From Candidatus Cloacimonadota bacterium (lineage in GTDB: Bacteria; Cloacimonadota; Cloacimonadia; Cloacimonadales; PWNZ01): a stretch of 40,378 bases of DNA. Positions within the stretch are counted from its first letter, which is position 1, and the number at the start of each line of letters is the position of its first letter. The stretch lies in the NCBI GenBank assembly GCA_003564135.1, contig PWNZ01000148.1, positions 1 through 40,378 of the forward strand, written 5' to 3'. A program made the translations under genes and the position numbers. This document shows positions 18,342 through 26,512 of this stretch, one piece after another. The notes under the pieces were generated by a model, which worked only from the letters and a program-made list of their open reading frames with translations, searched no databases and had not been told where the DNA came from.

Positions 18342-18443
18342 TGTTTAACCCTTTTATGTATGATTTCAGCGTGTTATGCAGTTTTAAATGAATGCAAGAA
18401 TCATGGTAGGTCATTAGAGCTTTAATCCTTCAGTTAAGCCAAA

Positions 18444-20057
18444 CTAGTAAACTATCGTATCTTTCTGGTACTGTGCAGAAGTTTCCGGATAATCAATTAC
18501 ATAGTGTAGACCTCTACTTTCTTTACGATAAAGGGCTGACCTTACAATGATGCTCGATACGATAGCTAGGTTTCTTGTTTCAATAACTTCCTTCTTGACC
18601 GGATTTCTTCGATAAAACTTGTTTACTTCTTCATATATTCCAGTCAGACGTGTGTTAGCATACTTTAGAAGCTTTCGTGATCTAACAATTCCTGCATAAC
18701 CTTGCATGATCTTTTTAATAATCTCGTAATTGTGTGATACAATAACCCATTCATTTTCATTGAACGGCCCGGTCTCCTCCCAATCCGGTATGTCAGGGAA
18801 CCCGATGTCCTCGTGGTTTGAGGGATGGGATCCTGCATTATGAGCTACAACTAACGCTTCCAATAAGGAGTTAGAAGCTAATCTATTAGCACCATGAAAT
18901 CCTGTACATGCAGCTTCACCAGCAACAAAGAGGTTTCTAATATCAGTCATACCCTCAACAGTAGCTAAAATACCACCACAAAAATAATGAGCTGAGGGTA
19001 CTATCGGAATTGGTTCTTGAGTGAAATCTATCCCTTTTTCCCGGCATTTTTTATCTATATAGGGAAAATGACTTTTCAATACATCATCCTCAACTTTTGT
19101 CGCATCTAAATACAAATGAGATAATCCTTTAGATTTCATCTCGAAATCTATTGCCCTAGAAACTACATCACGCGGCGCAAGTGAGCCTAAATGATGGTAT
19201 TTATCCATAAATTCATTTCCGTCAGGAAGAGTTAATACAGCTCCTTCCCCTCGTAATGCTTCGGAAACTAAAAAAGGCTCGGAATCAGCAGAATAAAAGG
19301 AGGTAGGGTGGAACTGAATAAACTCCATATTTACCATTCTTGATCCTGCCAAATAGGCCATCGCATAGCCATCACCTGTTGTTACTGCAGAGTTGGTATT
19401 ATGTTCATATACTTGACTGGCACCACCGGTAGCAATCATTGTTTTTCTGGCTATTATTGTCAGGACTTCTTCATTCCGACAGTCAAGAACATAGCCACCC
19501 CAGCAAGCTATTCCCGGTATAAATCCGTTATTTTGTCTGATATGGTGTTGGGTTATCAAATCTATAGCAATATGGTGCTCAAAAATAGTTATTTTATCGT
19601 TATTAACGCATTTTGCTATCAAAGCAGACATCACGTGTTTACCTGTCGAATCAGCAGAATAAACTATTCTTTTCTCAGAGTGTCCACCTTCTTTAGTTAA
19701 TGATAGATTATTGGGATACAGGCTCTCATTATTATTTAACGATTCAGGGTTTGAACTGGAGAATATAACACCTAAATCTATAAGATACTTGATCCCCTCA
19801 GGCCCTTGTTTTACAATTGATTCCACAACCCTTTTTTTTGCCAGACCACAGCCTGCCCTACAGCTATCATTAACGTGATTTTCAAAAGAGTCGTTATGAT
19901 CTAATACTGCAGCTATCCCGCCTTGAGCGTAGTTGGTATTACACTCTGATAGTTTTTCTTTGGTAACTATTGCAACTGAGCCGATTTTTGATACCTCTAA
20001 GGCATATATCAGGCCCGATAGTCCACTTCCGATTACTAAAAAATCAAATCTTTTCAT
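18444..20057 (-). CDS. nadB: L-aspartate oxidase
   Basis: The chosen start is MKRFDFLVIGSGLSGL at 20057, overlapping the end of rimI by 14 bases. An in-frame start 12 codons upstream lies well inside rimI and adds nothing conserved. The product has 537 residues. The FAD-binding Rossmann motif is VIGSGLSGL (8-16). Also visible are NTNYAQGGIAA, the dinucleotide/dicarboxylate elements EFIQFHPTSFY and GEGAVL, and PRDVVSRAI, all typical of NadB and the related fumarate reductase flavoproteins. It oxidises L-aspartate to iminoaspartate for NAD synthesis; nadA and nadC are not in the window. It is probably in one operon with rimI, tmk and ctpA. Confidence 0.93.
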   Translation of the reverse strand: MKRFDFLVIGSGLSGLIYALEVSKIGSVAIVTKEKLSECNTNYAQGGIAAVLDHNDSFENHVNDSCRAGCGLAKKRVVESIVKQGPEGIKYLIDLGVIFSSSNPESLNNNESLYPNNLSLTKEGGHSEKRIVYSADSTGKHVMSALIAKCVNNDKITIFEHHIAIDLITQHHIRQNNGFIPGIACWGGYVLDCRNEEVLTIIARKTMIATGGASQVYEHNTNSAVTTGDGYAMAYLAGSRMVNMEFIQFHPTSFYSADSEPFLVSEALRGEGAVLTLPDGNEFMDKYHHLGSLAPRDVVSRAIDFEMKSKGLSHLYLDATKVEDDVLKSHFPYIDKKCREKGIDFTQEPIPIVPSAHYFCGGILATVEGMTDIRNLFVAGEAACTGFHGANRLASNSLLEALVVAHNAGSHPSNHEDIGFPDIPDWEETGPFNENEWVIVSHNYEIIKKIMQGYAGIVRSRKLLKYANTRLTGIYEEVNKFYRRNPVKKEVIETRNLAIVSSIIVRSALYRKESRGLHYVIDYPETSAQYQKDTIVY

Positions 20058-20541
20058 TAACTTGTGATATTTTTTTGTTTGGCGCCTGACCATCAGATGT
20101 TTGATATTTTAGTCTCATTATTAGAGCATCCTCAGGTGGCTGACGATAATGGTTTCTCCTGCGCCCGATAACATAAAAGCCAAGTTTAGTATAAACACTA
20201 ATAGCCGGATTATTACTTACTCTAACCTCCAAAAAGAAATCTCTGCAACCCTTTTTGCCGAGCTCTTCGACTATGCTTTTCAGCAGCATACTACCGTAAC
20301 CTTGATTTTGATACCTACAGGCTATAGCAATATTCATTATGGAAAACTCATCAAGTACCCTAAAACCGCAGAGATAGCCAATAATAGACTTGTTTTTAAC
20401 GTTCTCCAAGACGTAAGAGTTAGGCTGGTTTATCTCATGAAAAAACATTTCTGCATCCCAAGGATCGGGATATATACTGTTTTCTATAGCTATAACCGAA
20501 TTCAAATCGGTCATCTCCATAATTCTCAGGCGAACGTTCAT
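20044..20541 (-). CDS. rimI: Ribosomal protein S18-alanine N-acetyltransferase
   Basis: This encodes 165 residues of the GNAT fold. The acetyl-CoA pyrophosphate motif is YQNQGYGSMLL (Q/RxxGxG). NSIYPDPWDAEMF near residue 22 and FFLEVRVSNNPAISVYTKLGF further on are the RimI signatures. The last third ends with YRQPPEDALIMRL, the family's usual close, followed by a short hydrophilic extension. It acetylates the N-terminal alanine of S18. Its stop codon overlaps the nadB start by 14 bases, consistent with coupled translation. Confidence 0.9.
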   Translation of the reverse strand: MNVRLRIMEMTDLNSVIAIENSIYPDPWDAEMFFHEINQPNSYVLENVKNKSIIGYLCGFRVLDEFSIMNIAIACRYQNQGYGSMLLKSIVEELGKKGCRDFFLEVRVSNNPAISVYTKLGFYVIGRRRNHYRQPPEDALIMRLKYQTSDGQAPNKKISQVNEKI

Positions 20542-20555
20542 TAGCTTAATTCAAC

Positions 20556-22448
20556 CTAATAGTATAATCTCTGACCGGGCTGGATAATTATAATCTTTTG
20601 ATTACCCTGACTTCTAACCGTCAGATTATTACGTGATATCAAGTGGTTAGTGGACACGTTCAATCTTTGGGCAATAGCACCAACCGAGTCACCACGTTGG
20701 ACTATGTATACATTAGTACTCTCACCAGATGGCACATTGAGATTTTGCCCGGGATGTATGACAGTATTACTGAGATTGTTGATCCTCATAAGAGTGGAGG
20801 CATTAGTTCCGTACCTTTGTGCTATACCGGATAACGAATCACCCCTTCTTACAGTATAGACCTGGGTTTGGCCGCTACTTCCGGAAGATAGCTTCAGGTT
20901 TTGTCCCGGTCTGATTAAGTCACTACTGAGATTATTCATTCTCCTTAAGTTAGCAACACTTGTTCCACTTCTTTGAGCGATTCCCGACAAAGTGTCACCT
21001 CTTCTTACAGTATAAACGTCGGAAGAGATAGAACTCGAACCAGGACTACCACCCTGTGCTCCGAATAGTTGTAATCTTTGGCCGGTTCTGATTATGTTAG
21101 ATCTGAGGTTATTTGCCGCTTGAATACTGGCAACTGTTACTCCATACCTTCTAGCGATACCATAAAGCGTATCACCACGACGCACTGTGTGGTAAGTATA
21201 GTACCCATGGTTTCTATCTAGAAATACTTGCTCTGCCCGGGCAACCAGCTCTTGATCGGGTTCGCTATCGACAGGTAGCAGGATCTCATACTCTCCAGCA
21301 GGTAGTACTATATCATTAATAGCGGAGTATCTTCTACGTTGTCTTTGATAGATGTTAAGCCAGGGGTTAAGCTCCCATACTCGACGTAGAACAGTACCTT
21401 GAGACCTAACCCAATCATCAATCTTATGATGTCCATTAAGAGTAATAGTCTCTTTTCTGGTAACATCTAAAATAGAAGGTTCCCGTTCAAATTTTTCTCC
21501 AAATAGTTCTTCCTCATAATCAAAGATCAGTTTGATAGCAGCAGTTCGCCAGACATATCGGTTTGTTTCATCAACTCTCATTATCAAATCGAAAAAATCG
21601 GTAGCTTGCTGCTCTCTCATAACTCTGGCAACAGCCCCGTCCCCTGCATTATAGGCACACATAGACAATAACCAATCTTCAGCATCTAAATTGCTGAGAT
21701 AATTATAGCTATTTCTAAGATAACGTGCTGCTGCTTCGGTTGCCTTAAATATGTTTCTTCTTTCATCTATAAAGCTGTCTATCCTCAGATTATAGTGCCT
21801 GGCGGTCGCCGGCATGAATTGCCAAATACCACCAGCCCCAACCGGTGAAGTTGCCATTGAGGCCAAACCGCTTTCCGCTATTGCCAAGTATTTGATGTCA
21901 TCGGGAACACCATGCTCTGCCAACACTGATTCAAAAAGGGGAAAATACATGCCGCTTCTGGGAATATATCTGTGGGCAGCTTGTAGCTCTCTTTCAAATA
22001 TTTCCCCGAACATATGGTAGGCTCTTTCGTTACTCAAGTCAAACTGTCTGCCGGCAAATTCGAATTTGCGCGGTATTTCAAACTCATGGTTTATTGTAAC
22101 TCTTCCATCGTAATACAATAATTCTTGATGCAAAGAGTCCACTCTAAAGTAAATATAGTCGATTTTTGTGTAGAGAGAATCTATTATTCGATCTTTGTAA
22201 TAAAGAAGATTTCTCAGTTCTTCATTACTATCGGGATAGATACTTTGCAGGTAATCGTCTGAAGGTCTCGAAGTGCCGCTTACATCGTTAGTCGGACTTG
22301 TAGCAACCTCTTCAATTATTCTGGGTTCATCACTCTTGCGCTCTAAATCATCAGACCTTATGAAAGTAGAGCAGCCACCGGCTAAGAAAACTATTGTTGT
22401 GCAATAAGCGATAATACCTATTATTAATAATTTTGCTCTTATTTTCAA
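20556..22448 (-). CDS. mltD: Membrane-bound lytic murein transglycosylase D-like, four LysM domains
   Basis: This encodes 630 residues starting at a TTG seven bases after AGGAGG; no ATG fits better. A lipoprotein signal ends in LAGGC with C26 lipidated. The SLT domain (about 165-300) has the catalytic Glu192 in IAESGLASMATSPVGAGGIW and the FMPATARHYNL motif. Four LysM repeats follow at about 426-470, 482-525, 531-573 and 580-630, each with V-x-RGDTL and the closing PGQ-L. It cleaves peptidoglycan glycan strands with anhydro-muropeptide formation at the outer membrane. E. coli MltD has two LysM repeats; four are seen in many Bacteroidetes-like homologues. The repeats also give direct DNA repeats in 20560-21190. 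Confidence 0.93.
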   Translation of the reverse strand: MKIRAKLLIIGIIAYCTTIVFLAGGCSTFIRSDDLERKSDEPRIIEEVATSPTNDVSGTSRPSDDYLQSIYPDSNEELRNLLYYKDRIIDSLYTKIDYIYFRVDSLHQELLYYDGRVTINHEFEIPRKFEFAGRQFDLSNERAYHMFGEIFERELQAAHRYIPRSGMYFPLFESVLAEHGVPDDIKYLAIAESGLASMATSPVGAGGIWQFMPATARHYNLRIDSFIDERRNIFKATEAAARYLRNSYNYLSNLDAEDWLLSMCAYNAGDGAVARVMREQQATDFFDLIMRVDETNRYVWRTAAIKLIFDYEEELFGEKFEREPSILDVTRKETITLNGHHKIDDWVRSQGTVLRRVWELNPWLNIYQRQRRRYSAINDIVLPAGEYEILLPVDSEPDQELVARAEQVFLDRNHGYYTYHTVRRGDTLYGIARRYGVTVASIQAANNLRSNIIRTGQRLQLFGAQGGSPGSSSISSDVYTVRRGDTLSGIAQRSGTSVANLRRMNNLSSDLIRPGQNLKLSSGSSGQTQVYTVRRGDSLSGIAQRYGTNASTLMRINNLSNTVIHPGQNLNVPSGESTNVYIVQRGDSVGAIAQRLNVSTNHLISRNNLTVRSQGNQKIIIIQPGQRLYY

Positions 22449-22478
22449 AACAACTCCTCCTGTATGTACGAACCATCT

Positions 22479-23474
22479 CTATTTGTTTTTCTGATACTCA
22501 CCGGAGTGGATTTCTTCAACCCAATCGATATTGTTTTTATACCAATGGATTATTTCGTCAAGACCCTTTTCTAGATCAAATTTGGGTGTCCATCCCAGTT
22601 TTTCTCTTACTTTAATGGATTTAACTGCGGGATAGGACTCATCGCCCATCCGTTCTTTCAGATGTTCGATTTTCGAATCATCACTATCCATTTTTTTTAT
22701 GATTATTTTTACAATATCTATATTCTTAATGCCTTCTTGGCTACTTATGTTATAGATTTCACCAGCTTTCCCTTTATGTAAAACTAAATCAACAGCCTTG
22801 CAAAAATCATTGATATATAGCCAGTCACGATATGAACCCCCATTACCAAACACCGGTACCTTTTTATTAGTTATTACGCTATATATAACTGCCGGAATTA
22901 ACTTCTCGGTAAATTGGTAAGGTCCGTAGATATTTGCCGGTCTGATAATGCTGACATTTAATTTATGTGAACGGTATGAGGCAGCTATAAATAAGTCAGC
23001 GGCGGCTTTACTCGCAGCATAGGGGGAATACGGCAACAATCGGGAGTTTTCATCAATGTCTGCATCCTCTTTATAGGATCCATAAACTTTGCTGGTAGAA
23101 AACTGTACCATCTTCTCTACATTGGATTCTCGAACATTTTGGAGGACGAGTTGTGTACCAATGACATTTGTTTGGATGAAGATATTTGGCTGGTGGATAT
23201 TTTTATCGATATAAGATTGAGAAGCTAAATGGATTACAAAGTTAGGCCTATATTGTTCAAATACATATTGAACATCCTTCTCATTAGAAATATCACCGTG
23301 GTAGAAGGTGTACATTGGATTGTTTTCTTCAGCAGATAGCCGGTTGAGAGATGCAGATGGCGTCAATGCATCAAAATTTATAACCCGATATTCAGAATAG
23401 TTACTCAATATATACCTTATAATATGAGAACCGACAAACCCTGCTCCACCGGTAACCAGAACTCTTTTACTCAT
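22479..23474 (-). CDS. NAD-dependent sugar-nucleotide epimerase/dehydratase (extended SDR)
   Basis: This encodes 331 residues. The NAD-binding motif is TGGAGFVG (8-15) and the catalytic pair is Y152 and K156 in YSPYAASKAA. The overall frame (SQSYIDKNI, RPANIYGPYQ, VFGNGGSYRDWLYINDFCKA) is like dTDP-glucose 4,6-dehydratase RmlB and GDP-mannose dehydratase. However, the segment that in RmlB reads TDEVYG is TSKVYG here (about 127-132), so the Asp-Glu pair used for dehydration is absent. It may therefore be an epimerase or a different 4,6-dehydratase. GGGAG lies before the ATG. It sits between a GcvT-like gene and mltD. Confidence 0.88.
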   Translation of the reverse strand: MSKRVLVTGGAGFVGSHIIRYILSNYSEYRVINFDALTPSASLNRLSAEENNPMYTFYHGDISNEKDVQYVFEQYRPNFVIHLASQSYIDKNIHQPNIFIQTNVIGTQLVLQNVRESNVEKMVQFSTSKVYGSYKEDADIDENSRLLPYSPYAASKAAADLFIAASYRSHKLNVSIIRPANIYGPYQFTEKLIPAVIYSVITNKKVPVFGNGGSYRDWLYINDFCKAVDLVLHKGKAGEIYNISSQEGIKNIDIVKIIIKKMDSDDSKIEHLKERMGDESYPAVKSIKVREKLGWTPKFDLEKGLDEIIHWYKNNIDWVEEIHSGEYQKNK

Positions 23475-23507
23475 CTCTGTCTCCCATTGTAAAAAGTAAG
23501 CTCATTT

Positions 23508-24896
23508 TTAAAGGCTCTCAATCTTTTTTAAAGGTTTTGGTGCGGTAGCGGGATTAACTCCGTCTCCTGCGATGTATCCTTTAATTGGTTTTCCGGCAGG
23601 TTCTTTATCTTCATTTTCACGATAAAACTCGACCGGTATCCTGACAGCTTCGCCATCTATAACTAAGATGTCGTTGCCGTCTTCATCAAGATCAAAAGGA
23701 TTATGATAAAGCCACCCTAAGCCTATAGCTGCGTTACCATCTTGTTGGTTAACGTTCTTCCTTCCGGATTCGATAAACAATCTTTTCTGATAAGGTACAT
23801 TAGGTGAATTCATGCTTGAGGTAACAGATCCTAATCTTTCCCCATCTTTATATATCCCTCTGCCGGTAGCAATTCCTTCGGCTATAAACAAGACCATTCG
23901 TTTGTCAATATTATCATTAATGTCTTTTTGCAGTGCTTTCTTTCCAATAAATTCTTTTTTATGCATTTCAACAGCTGCGTTAAATAGAGGAGCATTGGTA
24001 GGTGTGTGTTTTGCATCGTATTCATGCCCATATAATGGAAGACCAAATGCGCCCGCAGATATGCGGTTTTCATCTCTGCCGCCAAGGCCAACCAGTAAGC
24101 CACCCAGATCATAAGCTTTAGTAACGATTTTCTTAAAATTTTCCTCGGCTATTACAGCAGGAAAGTACATCTCCCAACCCCAACGGTTTGTGTATCCGGT
24201 ACGGCTCAAATAGCAAATATGACCGTCAATTTCTGTTTCATTGAAAGTAAAGAAAGACATATTTTTGTTAGGCTTATTCCTATTTCTCAAAACCTCTTTC
24301 CCGTATAGTTCGCTTATCAGTTTGTACGATAAAGGCCCCTGCACGTCAATTTTAACTAAATCCTGTGATATGTCTTCAATTTCTACGTTTTCATCAGGTT
24401 GCTGAAATGATGCTATATAATCGGCATCGGATATTATCTCTGTTACTTGATTTCCTTGGTTTACTTTATCAGTTATATCATGCCCGGCATTGAGAACTAA
24501 AATATAGTCCGAATCCGAGACCTTCATTAAAATAAGATCATCTAGAACAGTGCCGTTTGAGGTTAATAGCAAAGTATATTTACACTGACCTACTTTAACC
24601 CCATTGACTTCGATTGGTAAAACCCTATTCATTAGAGCATCAGCATCATTGCCATGAATCCTTAATTGGACCATATGGTCAATATTGAATACAGCAACTT
24701 TTTCAATAGCTTTTGACTCTTCCATTACTGATGTTAAATAGTTTACCGCCATGGCATAACGCCCGAAATCACTCCTTTTTATCGGTTGATATTCTTTCCC
24801 AAGCTTCTCAGCTAAAAAATTTTGATACCAGTCTTCTGCTCCATATAGAGCCGTTTTGCGAGGCTCTTCAGGATATCTGAATCCAATCTGTGACAT
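23508..24896 (-). CDS. GcvT-like aminomethyltransferase (folate-binding)
   Basis: This encodes 462 residues. The N-terminal region contains VQLRIHGNDADALMNRVLPI and KYTLLLTSNGTVLDDLILM, and SRTGYTNRWGWEMYFPA plus GLGGRDENRISAGAFGLPLY follow; these are the folate-binding and core motifs of the glycine cleavage T-protein family. The C-terminal barrel starts near FIGKKALQ and continues with GSVTSSMNSPNVPYQK. It is longer than typical GcvT (about 365 residues) because of insertions in the middle and C-terminal parts. No gcvH or gcvP lies beside it, so it could be part of a dispersed glycine cleavage system or a related one-carbon demethylase. AGAGG precedes the ATG. Confidence 0.85.
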   Translation of the reverse strand: MSQIGFRYPEEPRKTALYGAEDWYQNFLAEKLGKEYQPIKRSDFGRYAMAVNYLTSVMEESKAIEKVAVFNIDHMVQLRIHGNDADALMNRVLPIEVNGVKVGQCKYTLLLTSNGTVLDDLILMKVSDSDYILVLNAGHDITDKVNQGNQVTEIISDADYIASFQQPDENVEIEDISQDLVKIDVQGPLSYKLISELYGKEVLRNRNKPNKNMSFFTFNETEIDGHICYLSRTGYTNRWGWEMYFPAVIAEENFKKIVTKAYDLGGLLVGLGGRDENRISAGAFGLPLYGHEYDAKHTPTNAPLFNAAVEMHKKEFIGKKALQKDINDNIDKRMVLFIAEGIATGRGIYKDGERLGSVTSSMNSPNVPYQKRLFIESGRKNVNQQDGNAAIGLGWLYHNPFDLDEDGNDILVIDGEAVRIPVEFYRENEDKEPAGKPIKGYIAGDGVNPATAPKPLKKIESL

Positions 24897-25075
24897 TTAG
24901 CTACCTCTTAAAATCTTAATATTTCACTAGTTAGACAACTAAATAAAACAGACATATTAGTCAAGTATTATGAGCCTGAAAAATTTCTCCGGATTAGATC
25001 ATATGAACAGGGTAATCCCAACCCCTTCCGGTATCTGATGGTTTGCTTTAAGATGATTTATTGGACACTTACTTT

Positions 25076-25103
25076 GTAGGGACAACAAGGCTGCTGTCCC
25101 TAC
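25076..25103. repeat. Perfect inverted repeat in intergenic DNA
   Basis: GTAGGGACA (25076-25084) and TGTCCCTAC (25095-25103) pair perfectly around ten bases. It lies 58 bases beyond the stop of the propeller gene on the minus strand, with no T-run, so it is not a clear terminator. It could be a dispersed intergenic repeat or a protein site. Confidence 0.6.
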
Positions 25104-25160
25104 GACAAGCTGATACATATATTGAAGCAGCCACTACTTGACTTGGTAGGGGACCATAAA

Positions 25161-26447
25161 TTACCTAATAAGCGTTACTCTTTTGCGACCTGTATTACCC
25201 GATTCTGTGATATTGATAAAATATATTCCCGATGCAACCGGTATATTATTACTACAAGTACCATCCCAAACGGTTTCTCGGGTTGTTGTATCAATACTTT
25301 CAATCAATTGACCTCTAATATTATGAATTTTTATAGAGGATTGGCTGTTGACATCGTGATTTGCGGCTTGAACACTTTGCGGTTGAATAATATTTATACG
25401 AAAACTATCTCGTGAAGGATTAGGATAAACACTTATCTGCGGCTTAAGAAACCTGTCTTCAATATTTGTCTGTTTAGCTGCGGAGGCTAAATCAATTGCA
25501 CCAATGGCGGCATCAAACGAAAACAAAAGCTCTTCACGCAGGCTATAGAAACTGATGGTCGAGTTTGAGGTGAAATCTTTAGCATCAGCTATGACGATAA
25601 ACTCATTAAGTTCCAAGAAGGATCCTCCACCCGAAGCGAATTCATTACCAGGCCGATGCATAATCTCTAGAGATTGGGAGTCATAAGTAAAAACTCCGAG
25701 ATTGAAAGCGTCTCCAACATATGCATTATTGTTTGCCGGGATTAAAATATTCATGGGATAGTTATTGAATTTGACTGAACCTTCAATCTCTAAGGATTCA
25801 GGGTTGATAACTACTACTTCCCCACTTATTTCGTCGTAATCACCGGTACAGACAAGGTGTATCTTATTTAAGTCACATACTGCCATTCTTTGGGCATTTG
25901 TAGGCACCTTTAGACTGTCGATAAGTGTAAAACTGTCCAAATCTATAACCGATAACTCACCGTCAGAATAATTGGGATAAGAAACACCGGAATTGGCTAC
26001 ATAAAGATTATTCCCTAACGCTAAAAGACCTTGTGGAGCCAGGCCAACTTTAACTTCATCAATTACTTCCAGCCTATCCACATCTATCCGGTAAACTTTG
26101 TTGGTTAGCATACCGGTGACGTAAAGATAAGACCCGTGAATGATTATATCATAAGGATTAGAAAACTCTTCCATGTGTATTAACTTTTCCGTCTCCCCTG
26201 TTTTAACATCTATTACTTGAACATTATTGTCTCCGGAATTAGTAACGTAAATGAATTTTTGACAGGTAGCCATTTTGTTGGGGTACATACCTGTTGTAGC
26301 AAATCTGTTATCGATTTGCCTATTCTCGATGTTATATCTAGAAATGGTTTCACTGATAGTGTTCAGGACGAGTAAGTCGGCATGAAGTCTTAATGAGGCT
26401 AAAGCTATCATGACTACTAATACTAAGATTGTTGATGTTTTGTGCAT
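25161..26447 (-). CDS. Secreted YncE/YVTN-type beta-propeller with C-terminal sorting domain, BtuG-like by context
   Basis: The chosen start MHKTSTILVLVVMIA at 26447 has GGAG nine bases before; a start at 26474 is possible but lacks a ribosome site. The product has 428 residues. A signal peptide ends near HA-DLL. Blades repeat a pattern such as GSYLYVTGMLTNKVYRIDVD, GNNLYVANSGVSYPNYSDGE and LSVIDLDSFTLID, typical of seven-bladed YncE or surface-layer propellers. The end is PQISVYPNPSRDSF then ASGIYFINI and KRVTLIR, a sorting-type domain. It is the last gene after btuD and a TonB receptor. In Bacteroides an outer-surface propeller of this kind, BtuG, binds cobalamin and feeds BtuB, so a corrinoid-binding role is inferred. 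No lipobox is seen, unlike BtuG. Confidence 0.85.
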   Translation of the reverse strand: MHKTSTILVLVVMIALASLRLHADLLVLNTISETISRYNIENRQIDNRFATTGMYPNKMATCQKFIYVTNSGDNNVQVIDVKTGETEKLIHMEEFSNPYDIIIHGSYLYVTGMLTNKVYRIDVDRLEVIDEVKVGLAPQGLLALGNNLYVANSGVSYPNYSDGELSVIDLDSFTLIDSLKVPTNAQRMAVCDLNKIHLVCTGDYDEISGEVVVINPESLEIEGSVKFNNYPMNILIPANNNAYVGDAFNLGVFTYDSQSLEIMHRPGNEFASGGGSFLELNEFIVIADAKDFTSNSTISFYSLREELLFSFDAAIGAIDLASAAKQTNIEDRFLKPQISVYPNPSRDSFRINIIQPQSVQAANHDVNSQSSIKIHNIRGQLIESIDTTTRETVWDGTCSNNIPVASGIYFINITESGNTGRKRVTLIR

Positions 26448-26512
26448 AATTGTTATCTCCATTTTTTTATTCATTAATTATAATACCTGAAGTAATTCAT
26501 TGAAATTATCAC

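Noticed and set aside
23882..24112. Same-strand alternative frame inside the GcvT-like gene
   Set aside because: The main frame carries all family motifs through this stretch.
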